Source of the DNA: Nonomuraea thailandensis
GTDB lineage: Bacteria; Actinomycetota; Actinomycetes; Streptosporangiales; Streptosporangiaceae
DNA length: 64,000 nt
Direction of reading: 5' to 3'
Assembly: GCF_024172165.1 (NCBI RefSeq)
Contig: NZ_JAMZEB010000001.1
Location: 496,001-560,000, forward strand
Position numbers and translations under genes: made by a program. Positions 10,531 through 19,410 of the stretch are shown one piece after another. Under the pieces are notes generated by a model. It was not told the origin of the DNA. It ran no database searches and worked only from the letters and a program-made list of their open reading frames with translations. Within the stretch, counting starts at the first letter, position 1. Each line of letters opens with the position of its first letter.

Positions 10531-11525
10531 CAGGCGACCTGCCCGGGCAACTTCGGGAAGGCGCAGACCTGCCACACCTCGGCGGCGCCGGTGATGTACC
10601 GAACGAGCCGTTCCAGGCCGATGCCGAAGCCCGCGCTGGGACGGATGCTCTCACGCACCAGATCCAGATACCAGCCGTACTTGGCGGGGTTCTCCCCCGT
10701 TTCGCGCATGCGGGTGATGATCCGTCCGGCCTCGTACTCGCGTTCGGCGCCGCTGGCCAGCTCACCGTAGCCTTCGGAGGCGATGAGGTCGAAATTGCGC
10801 AGGACTCCGGGCTCACTACGGCTCTCCCGGTCGTAGAAGCCCCGCGAGCCCTTGGGGTAGCCGGTGATGAAGAAAGGCCGGGTGGCCTTGCCTGACAACA
10901 CCCGCTCGCCTTCCCAGGCGATCTCGGCGGTCGCGTTCTGCGCGACGCCCAACTTTTGCAGCCCGGCCACCGCCTCCGCGTGGGACATGTGCCCGAAGGG
11001 CTGCGCGAGCAGTTCGGCGAAGGCGCCCGTGTCCCGGCCCAGCAGTTCCAACTCGGCGGACGCCTCTCGCATGACGACGGTCACCGCCTCGCGCACCAGT
11101 GACTGGGCCAGCTCCATGGCCTCTGCCCGGTCAGCGTCGGCGATCTCCACGTCGATCTGGTGGAACTCGACCAGATGGCGGCCGGTCGCGGCTGTCTCAG
11201 GCGGTTCCAGGCGTAGGTTGGGCGCGATGGAGAAGATTTTGTCGGACGCCAGCAGTGCTGCCTGCTTGTACAGGATCGCGCTGGTCATGATCTTGTAAGT
11301 GGCGCCGTAGTAGTCGACGTCGGCCTGCTTCGCTCCCCGCACGCCTGGATCGGTGACGGGGCCCACCAGGGGGACGGCCAGCTCCAGGAAGCCACGGGCG
11401 GTCAAGGTGGCGCGCACGCTCGTCAGCACGTGCTGCTGGACGCGCAGCATGGCCTTCGTGCGAGGCGAGGTCAGGTGGTTACGCGGAGAGCGGGGGCCGG
11501 GCGCGCCCCTGGCCGATTCGTTCAT
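10530..11525 (-). CDS. AsnA/asparaginyl-tRNA synthetase-like class II ligase
   Basis: A 331-residue stand-alone class II aminoacyl-tRNA synthetase catalytic core, related to AspRS/AsnRS and to the archaeal AsnRS-derived asparagine synthetase. Motif 2 is visible as R105-L-E plus R-H-L-V-E-F-H-Q-I-D-V-E at 116-127, and motif 3 as G-F-G-I-G-L-E-R at 299-306. The N-terminal anticodon-binding OB domain is missing, so aminoacylation of tRNA is unlikely. Archaeal relatives adenylate aspartate and amidate it to asparagine. Directly downstream of both glutamate mutase genes (ATGA overlap at 11522-11525), amidation of 3-methylaspartate to 3-methylasparagine is an attractive inference; activation for ligation is the alternative. 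Confidence 0.85.
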   Translation of the reverse strand: MNESARGAPGPRSPRNHLTSPRTKAMLRVQQHVLTSVRATLTARGFLELAVPLVGPVTDPGVRGAKQADVDYYGATYKIMTSAILYKQAALLASDKIFSIAPNLRLEPPETAATGRHLVEFHQIDVEIADADRAEAMELAQSLVREAVTVVMREASAELELLGRDTGAFAELLAQPFGHMSHAEAVAGLQKLGVAQNATAEIAWEGERVLSGKATRPFFITGYPKGSRGFYDRESRSEPGVLRNFDLIASEGYGELASGAEREYEAGRIITRMRETGENPAKYGWYLDLVRESIRPSAGFGIGLERLVRYITGAAEVWQVCAFPKLPGQVA

Positions 11526-12826
11526 CGGTGAGTCCCATCGAGCATCGGAAGCGGAGCCGGGACGACGCCGGACGGGTCGGGATCGAACCGATCGCGGACA
11601 TGGCGCAGGGCGGTCAGCAGCTCGGCGGCGGTCATGCCCGCTCTGCGGCCGTCCACGGGGGTGGGTATGGGCAGCGCGCCGGTGTCGGCCCAGGCGAGGT
11701 GGCCGTCGCCGTCGATCCGGCCCGCGGTGCGCCCTGCGTTGTCGGGATGCAGGCAGTAGGGCACGTCCAGGTACCCGTGGGCGAACGCCGACAGCAGGGC
11801 GGCGCCGATGTCGTCGTCCAGGGAGAGCACGGCCTCCACGAGCGCCGTCGCCTCGGCCAGCAGTCCGGTGTCCGGCACCGGCGAGGGGTGCCGGTCCGTC
11901 CTCTCGGCGCACGCGTCGGCGAGGCAGAGCGCCGCCGTGTTCTCCTCGATCGTGGGAATGCGGTACGCCTCGGCCACGGTCTTGATGATGAGGCGCCCGG
12001 CGCCGCCCCGCACCGCCAGCTGCGCCGCCTCGGCGAGCAGCGCGTTCGCGCCGGTGGAGGTGCGGGGGTACAGCCCCATGTAGGCGTAGACGACGACGTG
12101 CCAGGCGATCCCCGGCAGGAACTTGGCCGCCAGTGTCCGCAGCGCCGCCAGCGCCTCGAGGTCCTGCCCGGGATCCACCTGCTGGGCGTAGCTGAGTGAG
12201 AGGCAGCGAAGGCCCTGCTGAGCGAAAAACATGGCCTCCAGCACGCTCACCGCGATCAGAAGACCTGGCGGGCACAGCTGCCCAAGCAGGCAGCCTCCGA
12301 AGGTTTCCAAGTGCGGCTCCGCGTTTTGCCCGCGGAGCCGGCCCAGTAGTTCGCAGGCGCGCTTCCAACTGTCCACCGACACCTTCAGCGGGGTGCGGCC
12401 GTAGGGAAGACAGTAGGAGACCGGCCCGCCTTCCGAGGCTTCGAGACCCAGGTCGACGAGCCTGTCGAAGATGCGTTCCGGCGTAGGTGAACCATGCCGG
12501 ACTTGGACGGGGAATCCCTGATCCGAGAGGCCGGCCAGCACCGCATGGGTGGTCGCCCGCGGGTGGAGCAGGATCGGGTAGCCGTTCAGCTTGCCGCCTT
12601 CGCCGAGCATCCGGCGGCCCGCCTCCTCCTCTCCCAGCCTGGTGTAGCTGTCGAGGGTGATCGTCCCGACGGTCAGGGCGGGCACGTCGCGGGTGGACAG
12701 GAGTCCCGCCCGCATGCGCTCCGGGCTGGAGAAACCCATCCGGGGCTGGACGACGAGCCGTCCGGCGGCCTGGGCGTCGGCCACGAACCGGCCGAGCCCC
12801 GAGCGCGGCGCGGCCATCATGCGCAT
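11522..12826 (-). CDS. Glutamate mutase (methylaspartate mutase) epsilon subunit
   Basis: A 434-residue homologue of the large, substrate-binding TIM-barrel subunit of adenosylcobalamin-dependent glutamate mutase, which rearranges L-glutamate to (2S,3S)-3-methylaspartate. Family features include R-M-G-F at 29-32 , G-T-I-T-L-D-S-Y-T-R, L-N-G-Y-P-I-L, the G-G-C-L-L-G-Q-L-C-P-P stretch and the E-N-T-A-A-L-C region. It lies directly after the small subunit gene with a short overlap. The first ATG is at 12826; an ATG at 12820 that overlaps the small-subunit stop as ATGA is equally plausible. In secondary metabolism these enzymes supply 3-methylaspartate to lipopeptides such as friulimicin and to vicenistatin. 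The assignment is firm; use in the peptide is inferred from context. Confidence 0.93.
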   Translation of the reverse strand: MRMMAAPRSGLGRFVADAQAAGRLVVQPRMGFSSPERMRAGLLSTRDVPALTVGTITLDSYTRLGEEEAGRRMLGEGGKLNGYPILLHPRATTHAVLAGLSDQGFPVQVRHGSPTPERIFDRLVDLGLEASEGGPVSYCLPYGRTPLKVSVDSWKRACELLGRLRGQNAEPHLETFGGCLLGQLCPPGLLIAVSVLEAMFFAQQGLRCLSLSYAQQVDPGQDLEALAALRTLAAKFLPGIAWHVVVYAYMGLYPRTSTGANALLAEAAQLAVRGGAGRLIIKTVAEAYRIPTIEENTAALCLADACAERTDRHPSPVPDTGLLAEATALVEAVLSLDDDIGAALLSAFAHGYLDVPYCLHPDNAGRTAGRIDGDGHLAWADTGALPIPTPVDGRRAGMTAAELLTALRHVRDRFDPDPSGVVPAPLPMLDGTHR

Positions 12827-13281
12827 GCCCGTGCGGGCACTGAGGCGACGAAGCGGGTGAAGCGCCGTACATCCTCGTCCTGGTCACCGAAGACTGCGGT
12901 GAACCCGGCGGCGGTGAGACCGTCCGCCTCCACCTGGCCTGCGGGAGGCGTTCCGGCCGTGCCGGCGATGTCCAGCTTCCCGCCGATGACTATCGGGACC
13001 ACCTCCATGGCGGGCAGCCGCCGGAGCAGGCGGACCACCCGGGCACCGTCCACCCTGCCGTGCCCGTTCACGCTGCTGAGCACGATCAGGTCGGGCGTGA
13101 CGCGCAGGCATTCGGCGACGATCATGCGGTCGGACGGGCACGGCCCGAGATTCACCACGCCACATCCCTGCTCGGCGAGCAGGAGCTGCAGGAAGATCAG
13201 GTTCCAGGTGTGGGAGTCGGATGAGGTGCCTGCCAGGACCACGGTGAGCCGCGGGGACTCCGGTGCCTCAATGCCGTGCAT
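12817..13281 (-). CDS. Glutamate mutase (methylaspartate mutase) sigma subunit
   Basis: A 154-residue cobalamin-binding small subunit of glutamate mutase. The B12 motif D-x-H-x-x-G appears as D22-S-H24-T-W-N27: the Asp and the cobalt-ligating His are kept but the final Gly is Asn. The downstream S-S-V-N-G-H-G segment and V-P-I-V-I-G-G-K-L match the Rossmann-like fold of the family. ATG at 13281 has CTGGAGG seven bases upstream. It is the first gene of the biosynthetic operon and sits 133 bases downstream of the pathway regulator's stop codon, so any internal promoter should lie in that gap. Together with the epsilon subunit it makes the functional mutase. Confidence 0.92.
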   Translation of the reverse strand: MHGIEAPESPRLTVVLAGTSSDSHTWNLIFLQLLLAEQGCGVVNLGPCPSDRMIVAECLRVTPDLIVLSSVNGHGRVDGARVVRLLRRLPAMEVVPIVIGGKLDIAGTAGTPPAGQVEADGLTAAGFTAVFGDQDEDVRRFTRFVASVPARACA

Positions 13282-13414
13282 GTCACGCCTCCAGCCTGAT
13301 CATCACGAAAGACGATCTGAACGCTATGGGGCGCGGACCCAGCCGATCGGCACTTGGACCGGTGATCACGAGGCAGTTGCGACGGCCGGACCGGCGTCTT
13401 GCGCCGATCCACTG
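13282..13414 (-). promoter_or_regulatory. Probable promoter region of the biosynthetic operon
   Basis: The largest gap inside the cluster (133 bases), between the regulator gene and the first biosynthetic gene. SARP regulators usually bind direct repeats upstream of such an operon. I see two related GTGATC/TGATCA-containing stretches (near 13312 and 13361) but no convincing heptamer repeat with 11-base spacing, so a binding site is only presumed from the layout. Confidence 0.35.
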
Positions 13415-15346
13415 TCACGTCGTCCGGGCTCCCGCCTGCCGCGCGGGGGTTGCGAGCTCGGCACTCGGTCCTCGGGAGAAGCGCAGGTGACGATCACGCG
13501 CCGCGGCCATGTCGACCAGATCGGCGTTGTCGGAGTTGTCGGCGAGCGCCCGGCAGGTGTCCCTGACCGGCGCCAGCAAGCGGTAGCGGTACTCTTCGCC
13601 GCGTACGACCTGCACCAGCGAATGATCGATGAGCTCGGTCAGCGTGCCCGCGACCCGCTCGGCCGACAGCGGCGCGAACCCCGCGACCCGCTCAGCCGCC
13701 TCCAGGTCGAAGCCGCCGGTGAACACGGCGAGCCTGTACAGCAGCAGCCGCGCATCGTCCCCCAGCAGATCGAGGCTCCACTGGACGGTGGAGGCGAGCG
13801 TGCGCTGGTGAGGCAGCCCCTGCCTGCCCGGCCTGGTGAGCACGCCGAGCCACCCGTCGATGCGATGCAGTAGCACGGTGGGCGAGATCGAGCGTAACCG
13901 CCCGGTGGCCAGCTCGATTCCCAGCGGCAGACCCTCCAGGCGACGGCACAGCTCGGCCACCACGCCGAGATTGTCCGACAGGTCCACAGTCGGGACGTGC
14001 TGCTTGGCTCGGCGAAGATAAAGCTCGACCGCCGGGAACCCGGACGGGTCACCAGCGTCGGGCGGCGGCACCGGCAGTGGCTCCAGGTCCCAGATCGTCT
14101 CGTCGGGCATTCCCACCGGACGCCTGGTGGTGATAAGAATGTGGGGCGCAGGGGTGACCCGCCGCAGGTGGTCCATCAGCCGTGCGACCGTGGCGGTCAC
14201 GTGCTCGGCGTTGTCGAGGACGATCAGCATCGCCCGGTCGTGGACGGCGCGGATCAGCGATTCCAGCGCCCCCGCGGCGCGGACGGGCACGTCGAGCAGC
14301 GCGCACAGCGTGTCGGCCATGACCTCCAGGCGCTCCTCACCGCGGTCGCCGACCTGCTCGGGAGCCAGCAGCCCGAGTTCGGCCACCGCTACGCCGTCCC
14401 GGTAATGTCCGGCCAGCCGGTCGGCCACCGCCAGCGCCATCGCGGTCTTGCCCACTCCCCCGGGACCGGTGATCGTCACTATCCGCCGATCGGTGACGAA
14501 CTGAGTGAGCTGTTTCAGGTCCTCCTCACGACCCACCAACCCATCCAGCGCAGGAGGCGGGCCGCGCCAGATGCCGGACTCGATGCCGCCGACGGGTCGT
14601 CGCGAGCTGACGATGCGTCCGATCACCTCCTGGTAGGCGTTGCGCAACGTCGGCGAGGGGTCTACACCGAACTCGTCGGCGAGCCTGCGGCGGATCCCCT
14701 CATAGACGGAGACCGCCTCGCTCTGCGCGCCCGTCTCCGCCATGGCGAGCATGAGGTGGGCGTGCAGCGGCTCGTTCAGCGGTTCGTCGGCGGCCACGGC
14801 TCGCAGGCGGGGGACCGTCTCGTGCATGGCGTCACACCGCCGGGCCGCCGCGACGGCGGCGACCGCCGCGCTCGCCCGTTCCTGATTGACCGCCCGGACC
14901 CAGGGGTGCTCCTGCCTGGAGGACCCCAGGCATGCGCCGCGCCACAGATCCAAGGCCTCCAGCAGCAGGAGCAGTGTGTCCTGACCGGCGTGTGCGCGGC
15001 CGGCCCTCTCGACGAGGGCGCGGAACCGCAGCAGGTCAAGCTCCTCCTCGCCGAGGCGCGCCGCGTAGAAGCCACTGCCGACGGTGCGAATCCGCCCCTT
15101 TCTGGCTCCGCTGGCCCGCTCCGGTTCGAAGACGTCGCGCAGTCGTCGTACGTACGTCTGAATGACGTTAACCGTAGAGACGGGACCTTCGTCCCCCCAG
15201 ACGAAATCGGTGATCTCATCGAGTGAGACCGACTTTCCTGCGCGTAGGAGCAGCGCCGCAAGAACGCTCTGCTGTTTGAGCGGACCTATATCCACACTCA
15301 CGTCGTCCCGCCAGGCACGCAAAGGGCCAAGAATCTGGAGTTGCAC
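13415..15346 (-). CDS. SARP-family transcriptional activator with NB-ARC ATPase domain
   Basis: A 643-residue AfsR/SARP-type regulator. The N-terminal OmpR-like winged-helix DNA-binding domain (about 1-95) is followed by the bacterial transcriptional activator domain (about 95-245) and an NB-ARC-type ATPase with Walker A G-P-G-G-V-G-K-T near residue 290 and Walker B I-V-L-D-N-A-E-H. The chain stops without the C-terminal TPR block of full-length AfsR, giving a medium-size SARP. The GTG start at 15346 encodes M-Q-L-Q-I-L-G-P-L, a typical SARP beginning. As the terminal gene of the cluster, read toward it, it is the likely pathway-specific activator. Everything to its right is mobile-element debris, so it marks the cluster boundary. 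Confidence 0.93.
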   Translation of the reverse strand: MQLQILGPLRAWRDDVSVDIGPLKQQSVLAALLLRAGKSVSLDEITDFVWGDEGPVSTVNVIQTYVRRLRDVFEPERASGARKGRIRTVGSGFYAARLGEEELDLLRFRALVERAGRAHAGQDTLLLLLEALDLWRGACLGSSRQEHPWVRAVNQERASAAVAAVAAARRCDAMHETVPRLRAVAADEPLNEPLHAHLMLAMAETGAQSEAVSVYEGIRRRLADEFGVDPSPTLRNAYQEVIGRIVSSRRPVGGIESGIWRGPPPALDGLVGREEDLKQLTQFVTDRRIVTITGPGGVGKTAMALAVADRLAGHYRDGVAVAELGLLAPEQVGDRGEERLEVMADTLCALLDVPVRAAGALESLIRAVHDRAMLIVLDNAEHVTATVARLMDHLRRVTPAPHILITTRRPVGMPDETIWDLEPLPVPPPDAGDPSGFPAVELYLRRAKQHVPTVDLSDNLGVVAELCRRLEGLPLGIELATGRLRSISPTVLLHRIDGWLGVLTRPGRQGLPHQRTLASTVQWSLDLLGDDARLLLYRLAVFTGGFDLEAAERVAGFAPLSAERVAGTLTELIDHSLVQVVRGEEYRYRLLAPVRDTCRALADNSDNADLVDMAAARDRHLRFSRGPSAELATPARQAGARTT

Positions 15347-15914
15347 GCCGACCTACCCCCGCGAGATTGGCATATCCTGAGCACTGCGATCGCAAGTTCT
15401 CTGCGAATTAAGGAGTCAGACGAATTCGGCGAAACCGGCGGATCAATAAGCTCTTTCATCCTGACGGCGCTGGTCACGATGGGTGTGCGCAGAGCGGTGG
15501 CGGGCGACAGGAGACTCCCGGTAAGACAGCAGTCGACCAAGATCCGATGCCCAACCGGGAGCCTCGTTGCTGTCTTACCCTGCTGCGATTTCGCTGTCCA
15601 ACCACACCTTGATCCGCCTGGCCGAGCTCATCCGCATCCAGCGGGCCGAACGCCGCTCCCGGTGGCGGAGCAAGGCCAGCCACCTGTGCAAGGCCATCGC
15701 CGTCCTACAGAACTACGAGGGCGCCAGAGGATGAAAAGGGTTCAATGGTTCCTTAATCGCGATTTCCCGCAAGGTGTTGCCAGCCTCATGGTGGCCCTTC
15801 ATGCCGTATCACCTCGTACCCAATAAGAGAATGTAGCGAGAAGCGGTATGTGGACGTCATAGGCAGATCGCCGGGGAACCTCACCACCAGGCCACCCAGA
15901 GCCAAAGCGTTCTC
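15347..15914. other. Intergenic region right of the peptide cluster, with a transposase N-terminal scrap
   Basis: No intact gene. About 15590-15734 on the plus strand reads as S-N-H-T-L-I-R-L-A-E-L-I-R followed by R-R-S-R-W-R, which looks like the first 30 residues of an IS5-type transposase fused to unrelated sequence before a stop. The regulator's promoter must lie in 15347 onward, but I could not pick out convincing -35/-10 elements. Confidence 0.4.
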
Positions 15915-16345
15915 ACGTGGTGAGACCGAGTAGCTGAAGGCCGTGTGTTGGATGGCTGCGGTAGTGGTGGGTGGCGGCGGCGATGTTGGTTGAACTGATC
16001 AGGCCGAAGGCCAGGTTGCGCAGGCTGGCCATGGTCCGGGGTGCAACTCTGGTGCGGACGCGGGAGGCGTCTTAGCGGAAGGTAACCTCGCGGAGGTGAT
16101 GCAGGGCCCTCGATGCTCCAGTGGCCTCACGCGATAAGCATAACGAGCTGGGCGTGCGTGACCCGGCCTGGCGGCAGGCCGGTGACGACGTAGACGGTGA
16201 CGATGGTGGTCTTGCCGGTGTGGTGGTCGGCGTGATGGTCGGTGCGCCGGCGTTTGACCTGGATGGATTGGGCGGCGTGGGGAAGGGCATGTGCAGCCTG
16301 ACTGGACAGATCTTCATGCGGCGGATCTCGCGGCGGCCCGTGCCG
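15915..16345 (-). pseudogene. ISAs1-family transposase C-terminal remnant
   Basis: Broken C-terminal third of an ISAs1-family transposase. In successive frames one can read G-R-R-E-I-R-R, H-A-A-Q-S-I-Q-V-K-R-R, V-T-V-Y-V-V-T-G-L-P, then L-H-H-L-R-E-V-T-F, D-A-S-R-V-R-T and [10 protein letters not shown], in the order expected for that family. Frameshifts and an in-frame stop after V-T-F-R separate the pieces, and no 5' part is seen. It cannot encode an active enzyme. It marks the cluster's right flank as a site of past transposition. Confidence 0.7.
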
Positions 16346-17278
16346 CTCTCGTCTGTGCGGTCATTCAGGATGGTCTCTCCGGTCACGCATGAGACAGGCA
16401 TCGAACCGGTCCAATTCTGTGTCAGATACTGCGATTTGGAGTTATAGGCGGTCAGGTTCGCGCCAGCCGCGGCGGATGTGGTCAGGGACGCCAACGAGGC
16501 GGGGAATCCACCTGCGAAAGCGAGGAGTTTCCACGGGGTCATCGTCACCCTTGATTTCGCCAGCAAGCCCACTGGCACCAAGATGAAAGGCATTCCAGCA
16601 TAGTCGACAGATTGCATGCTTGGATGTATTCATGTCACATCCTAGCGAACACCGCCAAGTTAAAAAAAGCGTGACATCTGCCACTCTTCGCATTTTTCTG
16701 GCCAAACTTGTACCGCTTCAAACTCATACACATGGTCTGAGCTGGCGTTTCTTCGGATTAGTTAGGCTGCTTGGCGGTACTCGTTGATCGCCCCGCTGAG
16801 CACCTTCGCTGTCTGCACTCACAGTAGAAGGCGGTTCCCGGATCGAACCCAAGTTGATTAATGAAGGTAGCAAGAGGCCTGCTCAGGCAGAGTCCCGGTC
16901 CGCCGGGAGCCGTGCCTGGGCCTTGCGCAGAGTCTCGTCGCAGGAGTTTGGGTTGTCATGTGGGTCCCAGACCGCGTTTTCGCGTCGAAGCCTCGCCCCA
17001 ACGACGATGGTCCTGCTGGCGCGAGGAACGTTGCGGGGTCCGCTCGGCCAGGGAATTGCAGCGGTCGTCACGTTCGCTGTCGAGCTTCACTTCACGCCAG
17101 CGGAGCCGCCCCGGGGAGCGGCAGTCGCTCGTGGTCAAGTTCAGCCCGGTTTGGTGAGCCTCCTCGCGGCCTCACACGGACATGAATCTGAGCTTACTGC
17201 AAGCATCAGAACTCCCCACACCAACAGCCGTGCACCCGGCATAGCGTGCAGCCAGGCTTCTTAGGAGGGCAGGTACCC
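16346..17278. other. Non-coding stretch with degraded mobile-element tails
   Basis: No gene is convincing here. On the minus strand 16762-16815 ends as V-L-S-G-A-I-N-E-Y-R-Q-A-A-stop, which resembles the C-terminal tail of integrase-core (IS481/IS3-like) transposases. The rest has open frames without family resemblance. The promoter of the plus-strand operon that starts at 17279 should lie near its right end. Confidence 0.4.
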
Positions 17279-18220
17279 ATGTCGCCGACCACTGTGTTCG
17301 GCCGGATCGGCCAGTCCGCGTTCCGCTCGCTGATATTGTCGGCCGCCAACAATCGGCGCATCCAAGCGATGGCTGACCGGCATGGTCTCGAAGCGGGCGC
17401 TGACCGTTTCGTAGCCGGCGAGACGCTGGTGGACGCCATGCGGGTCATCGAGCGGCTTCGCGATGACGGCATGCGCACGTATGTGATCGCGCTTGGTGAG
17501 GCGATTCATAGCCGCCAGGGTGCTGCGGCTGCGGCCGACCTCTACGAACAGCTCATCCCGGACGTCGCCGCTCGAGGGCCTGGCACCACGTTCTCGATCA
17601 AACTGACACATCTAGGCATCGAACTCGATCGGGATCTCGCCCTCGGTCACGCGCGCCGGATCATCTCTCGTGCCGCCGAGCACGCCGCATTCGTGCGGCT
17701 GGACATGGAACACTCCGCTGTCGTCGACGACACCTTGGCGATCTACCGTGCGCTGCGCAGCGACGGCTTGGACAACACCGGCATCGTGTTGCAGGCATAC
17801 CTGCACCGCTCACTGGATGACCTGATTGGCCTGCTGCCGCTGGAGCCTAACGTGCGCGTGGTCAAGGGGGCCTACCTGGAACCGCCCGGCGTGGCCCTGC
17901 AGCGCAAGTCCCACGTCGACGTCGCCTACAACCAGTTGGCCAGAACCGCGCTGAGCCACGCGAAGTTCACAGCGGTGGCCACCCACGACGCACAGGCCAT
18001 CCGTGCTGCCGCGGCCGTCGCGCAGCGGACCGGGGCAGACTTCGAGTTCCAGATGCTCTACGGCGTGCGCTACGCGCTTGCTCAGCAGATGGTCGCTCGG
18101 GGGCACGCTGTCCGCATCTGCGTGCCCTTCGGCAAGGACTGGTTTGTCTACTTCACTCGCCGCCTGGCTGAGCGGCCCTCCAATGTGCTCTTCCTGGCCC
18201 GCAACCTCGGAAGGCGATGA
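17279..18220 (+). CDS. Proline dehydrogenase-family flavoenzyme
   Basis: A 313-residue FAD enzyme of the monofunctional proline dehydrogenase family, which oxidises L-proline to pyrroline-5-carboxylate. The family blocks appear in order: F-V-R-L-D-M-E-H-S, V-L-Q-A-Y-L-H-R-S, V-R-V-V-K-G-A-Y-L-E-P, V-A-T-H-D, F-E-F-Q-M-L-Y-G-V-R and P-F-G-K-D-W-F-V-Y-F-x-R-R-L-A-E-R-P. Start ATG at 17279 follows a GGAGG. It is the first gene of a tightly coupled operon (ATGA overlap with the next gene). No P5C dehydrogenase is adjacent, so the substrate may be a proline derivative or another cyclic amine rather than proline itself. Family certain, substrate open. Confidence 0.9.
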   Translation: MSPTTVFGRIGQSAFRSLILSAANNRRIQAMADRHGLEAGADRFVAGETLVDAMRVIERLRDDGMRTYVIALGEAIHSRQGAAAAADLYEQLIPDVAARGPGTTFSIKLTHLGIELDRDLALGHARRIISRAAEHAAFVRLDMEHSAVVDDTLAIYRALRSDGLDNTGIVLQAYLHRSLDDLIGLLPLEPNVRVVKGAYLEPPGVALQRKSHVDVAYNQLARTALSHAKFTAVATHDAQAIRAAAAVAQRTGADFEFQMLYGVRYALAQQMVARGHAVRICVPFGKDWFVYFTRRLAERPSNVLFLARNLGRR

Positions 18221-19410
18221 CCATGGTGTATCTGAACTTCGGCACCGCGACTCAGGCGGCCCGCTACAGGCTTGACCGGCTGCGCCAGAGCCTGCCCGAG
18301 GGGACGGTCGCCATCGCCGGTTCGGCGGCGAATGTGCGCTGGTTGACTGCGCTGGCGGGGGTCGCGCACGTCTACTACGGCCGTGGCGCCCTATTTGCCG
18401 TCGCCGGCACCGCCGGCGACTGCCACGTCGTTGCGCCAGCTTCCGAACTCGGCTGGATCTGCGAGGTCTACGACACCACTCTCGTCCATTCCCACGGCAC
18501 CTTCGTCTACAGGGGCGACGACAGGCGACTGGGTCGACATGGGGCCCTGGCGCGCCAGGGCGGAACAACACCCGTTCAGGCGATCCTTCAGGCGATGGCT
18601 GAGCTGCCGGACACACGTCGGATCGTCCACGACGGCTACCTGCCAGCGGAGGTGGTGCGGGCCTTGCGGGAAGCTCGCCCGGACCTCGACATCGACGACG
18701 ACCCCTCGCCCTTCTACCGGGCACGGCAGGTGAAAGATCCTTACGAACTTGACCGCCTCAGGCACGCCAACCTCGCCTGTGAAGCGGGCATCACGATCGC
18801 GCTGGCACAAGCCCACCCAGGCATGACGGAGCGTGAGATGCTGCGCGTGGTCCGACGGACCATGGTGGACTTCGACGCCCACCCCCTGCTGAGCGCCCTC
18901 GGATTTTCCGAACGAGGGGCGCTGGTCGATATGCCGGTCTCCGATCGCGCGCTGTGTCCAGGCGACATCATCCGCTTCGACATCGGCTGCTCCGTCGAGG
19001 GTTACCACGCCGACATGTCTCGCACAGCTGTCTTCGGACCGCTGAACCCCGAGCTGAAAGACTTGCACGACGCCCTGGTGGCCGCGGAAAAGGCGGCGAT
19101 CGAACGGGCGCGTGCAGGCGCCATCGCCCATGAGGTCTTCCAGGCGGCCGTTGACACGGCACGGCAGGCCGGCGTGCACGACTACGACCGCACCCACTGC
19201 GGACATGGCATCGGCTTGGAGATTTACGAACCGCCATCGGTGAGCCGGGAGGACGACTATCTGCTGGAAGCAGGCATGACCTTGTGCATCGAGACGCCGT
19301 ACTACCTGCTCGGCCGGGCAGGGCTGCAGATAGAGGACGCCATCGTCGTGACCACTTCCGGCTCGCGACGCCTCGGTGACCTGCCCCAGGAACTGCTGGT
19401 CGCGGGATGA
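18217..19410 (+). CDS. M24-family metallopeptidase (Xaa-Pro dipeptidase/ectoine hydrolase-like)
   Basis: A 397-residue pita-bread metalloenzyme of peptidase family M24. The N-terminal creatinase-like domain spans about 1-160 and the catalytic domain 170-390. All five metal ligands are present: D255 (R-F-D-I-G), D266 (Y-H-A-D-M-S-R-T), H330 (G-H-G-I-G), E359 (C-I-E-T-P-Y) and E373 (Q-I-E-D-A). Family members cleave Xaa-Pro dipeptides, but the same fold opens the ring of ectoine (DoeA, similar length) or cleaves creatine. Next to a proline-dehydrogenase-like gene, cleavage of an Xaa-Pro or cyclic amidine substrate is plausible. It overlaps both neighbours by ATGA. Confidence 0.9.
   Translation: MTMVYLNFGTATQAARYRLDRLRQSLPEGTVAIAGSAANVRWLTALAGVAHVYYGRGALFAVAGTAGDCHVVAPASELGWICEVYDTTLVHSHGTFVYRGDDRRLGRHGALARQGGTTPVQAILQAMAELPDTRRIVHDGYLPAEVVRALREARPDLDIDDDPSPFYRARQVKDPYELDRLRHANLACEAGITIALAQAHPGMTEREMLRVVRRTMVDFDAHPLLSALGFSERGALVDMPVSDRALCPGDIIRFDIGCSVEGYHADMSRTAVFGPLNPELKDLHDALVAAEKAAIERARAGAIAHEVFQAAVDTARQAGVHDYDRTHCGHGIGLEIYEPPSVSREDDYLLEAGMTLCIETPYYLLGRAGLQIEDAIVVTTSGSRRLGDLPQELLVAG

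Noticed and set aside
10530..12887. One 785-codon minus-strand frame spanning two genes
   Set aside because: Its first half is the wrong frame of the glutamate mutase epsilon gene; only the part from 11525 matches a family, so it was split.
13282..13414. Defined SARP-binding heptamer repeats
   Set aside because: I could not find two matching heptamers at proper spacing; only the location suggests a site.
18217..19410. Naming the M24 protein ectoine hydrolase (doeA)
   Set aside because: Length and fold fit, but the DoeB, DoeC, DoeD and EnuR genes that accompany it are absent and neighbours point elsewhere.
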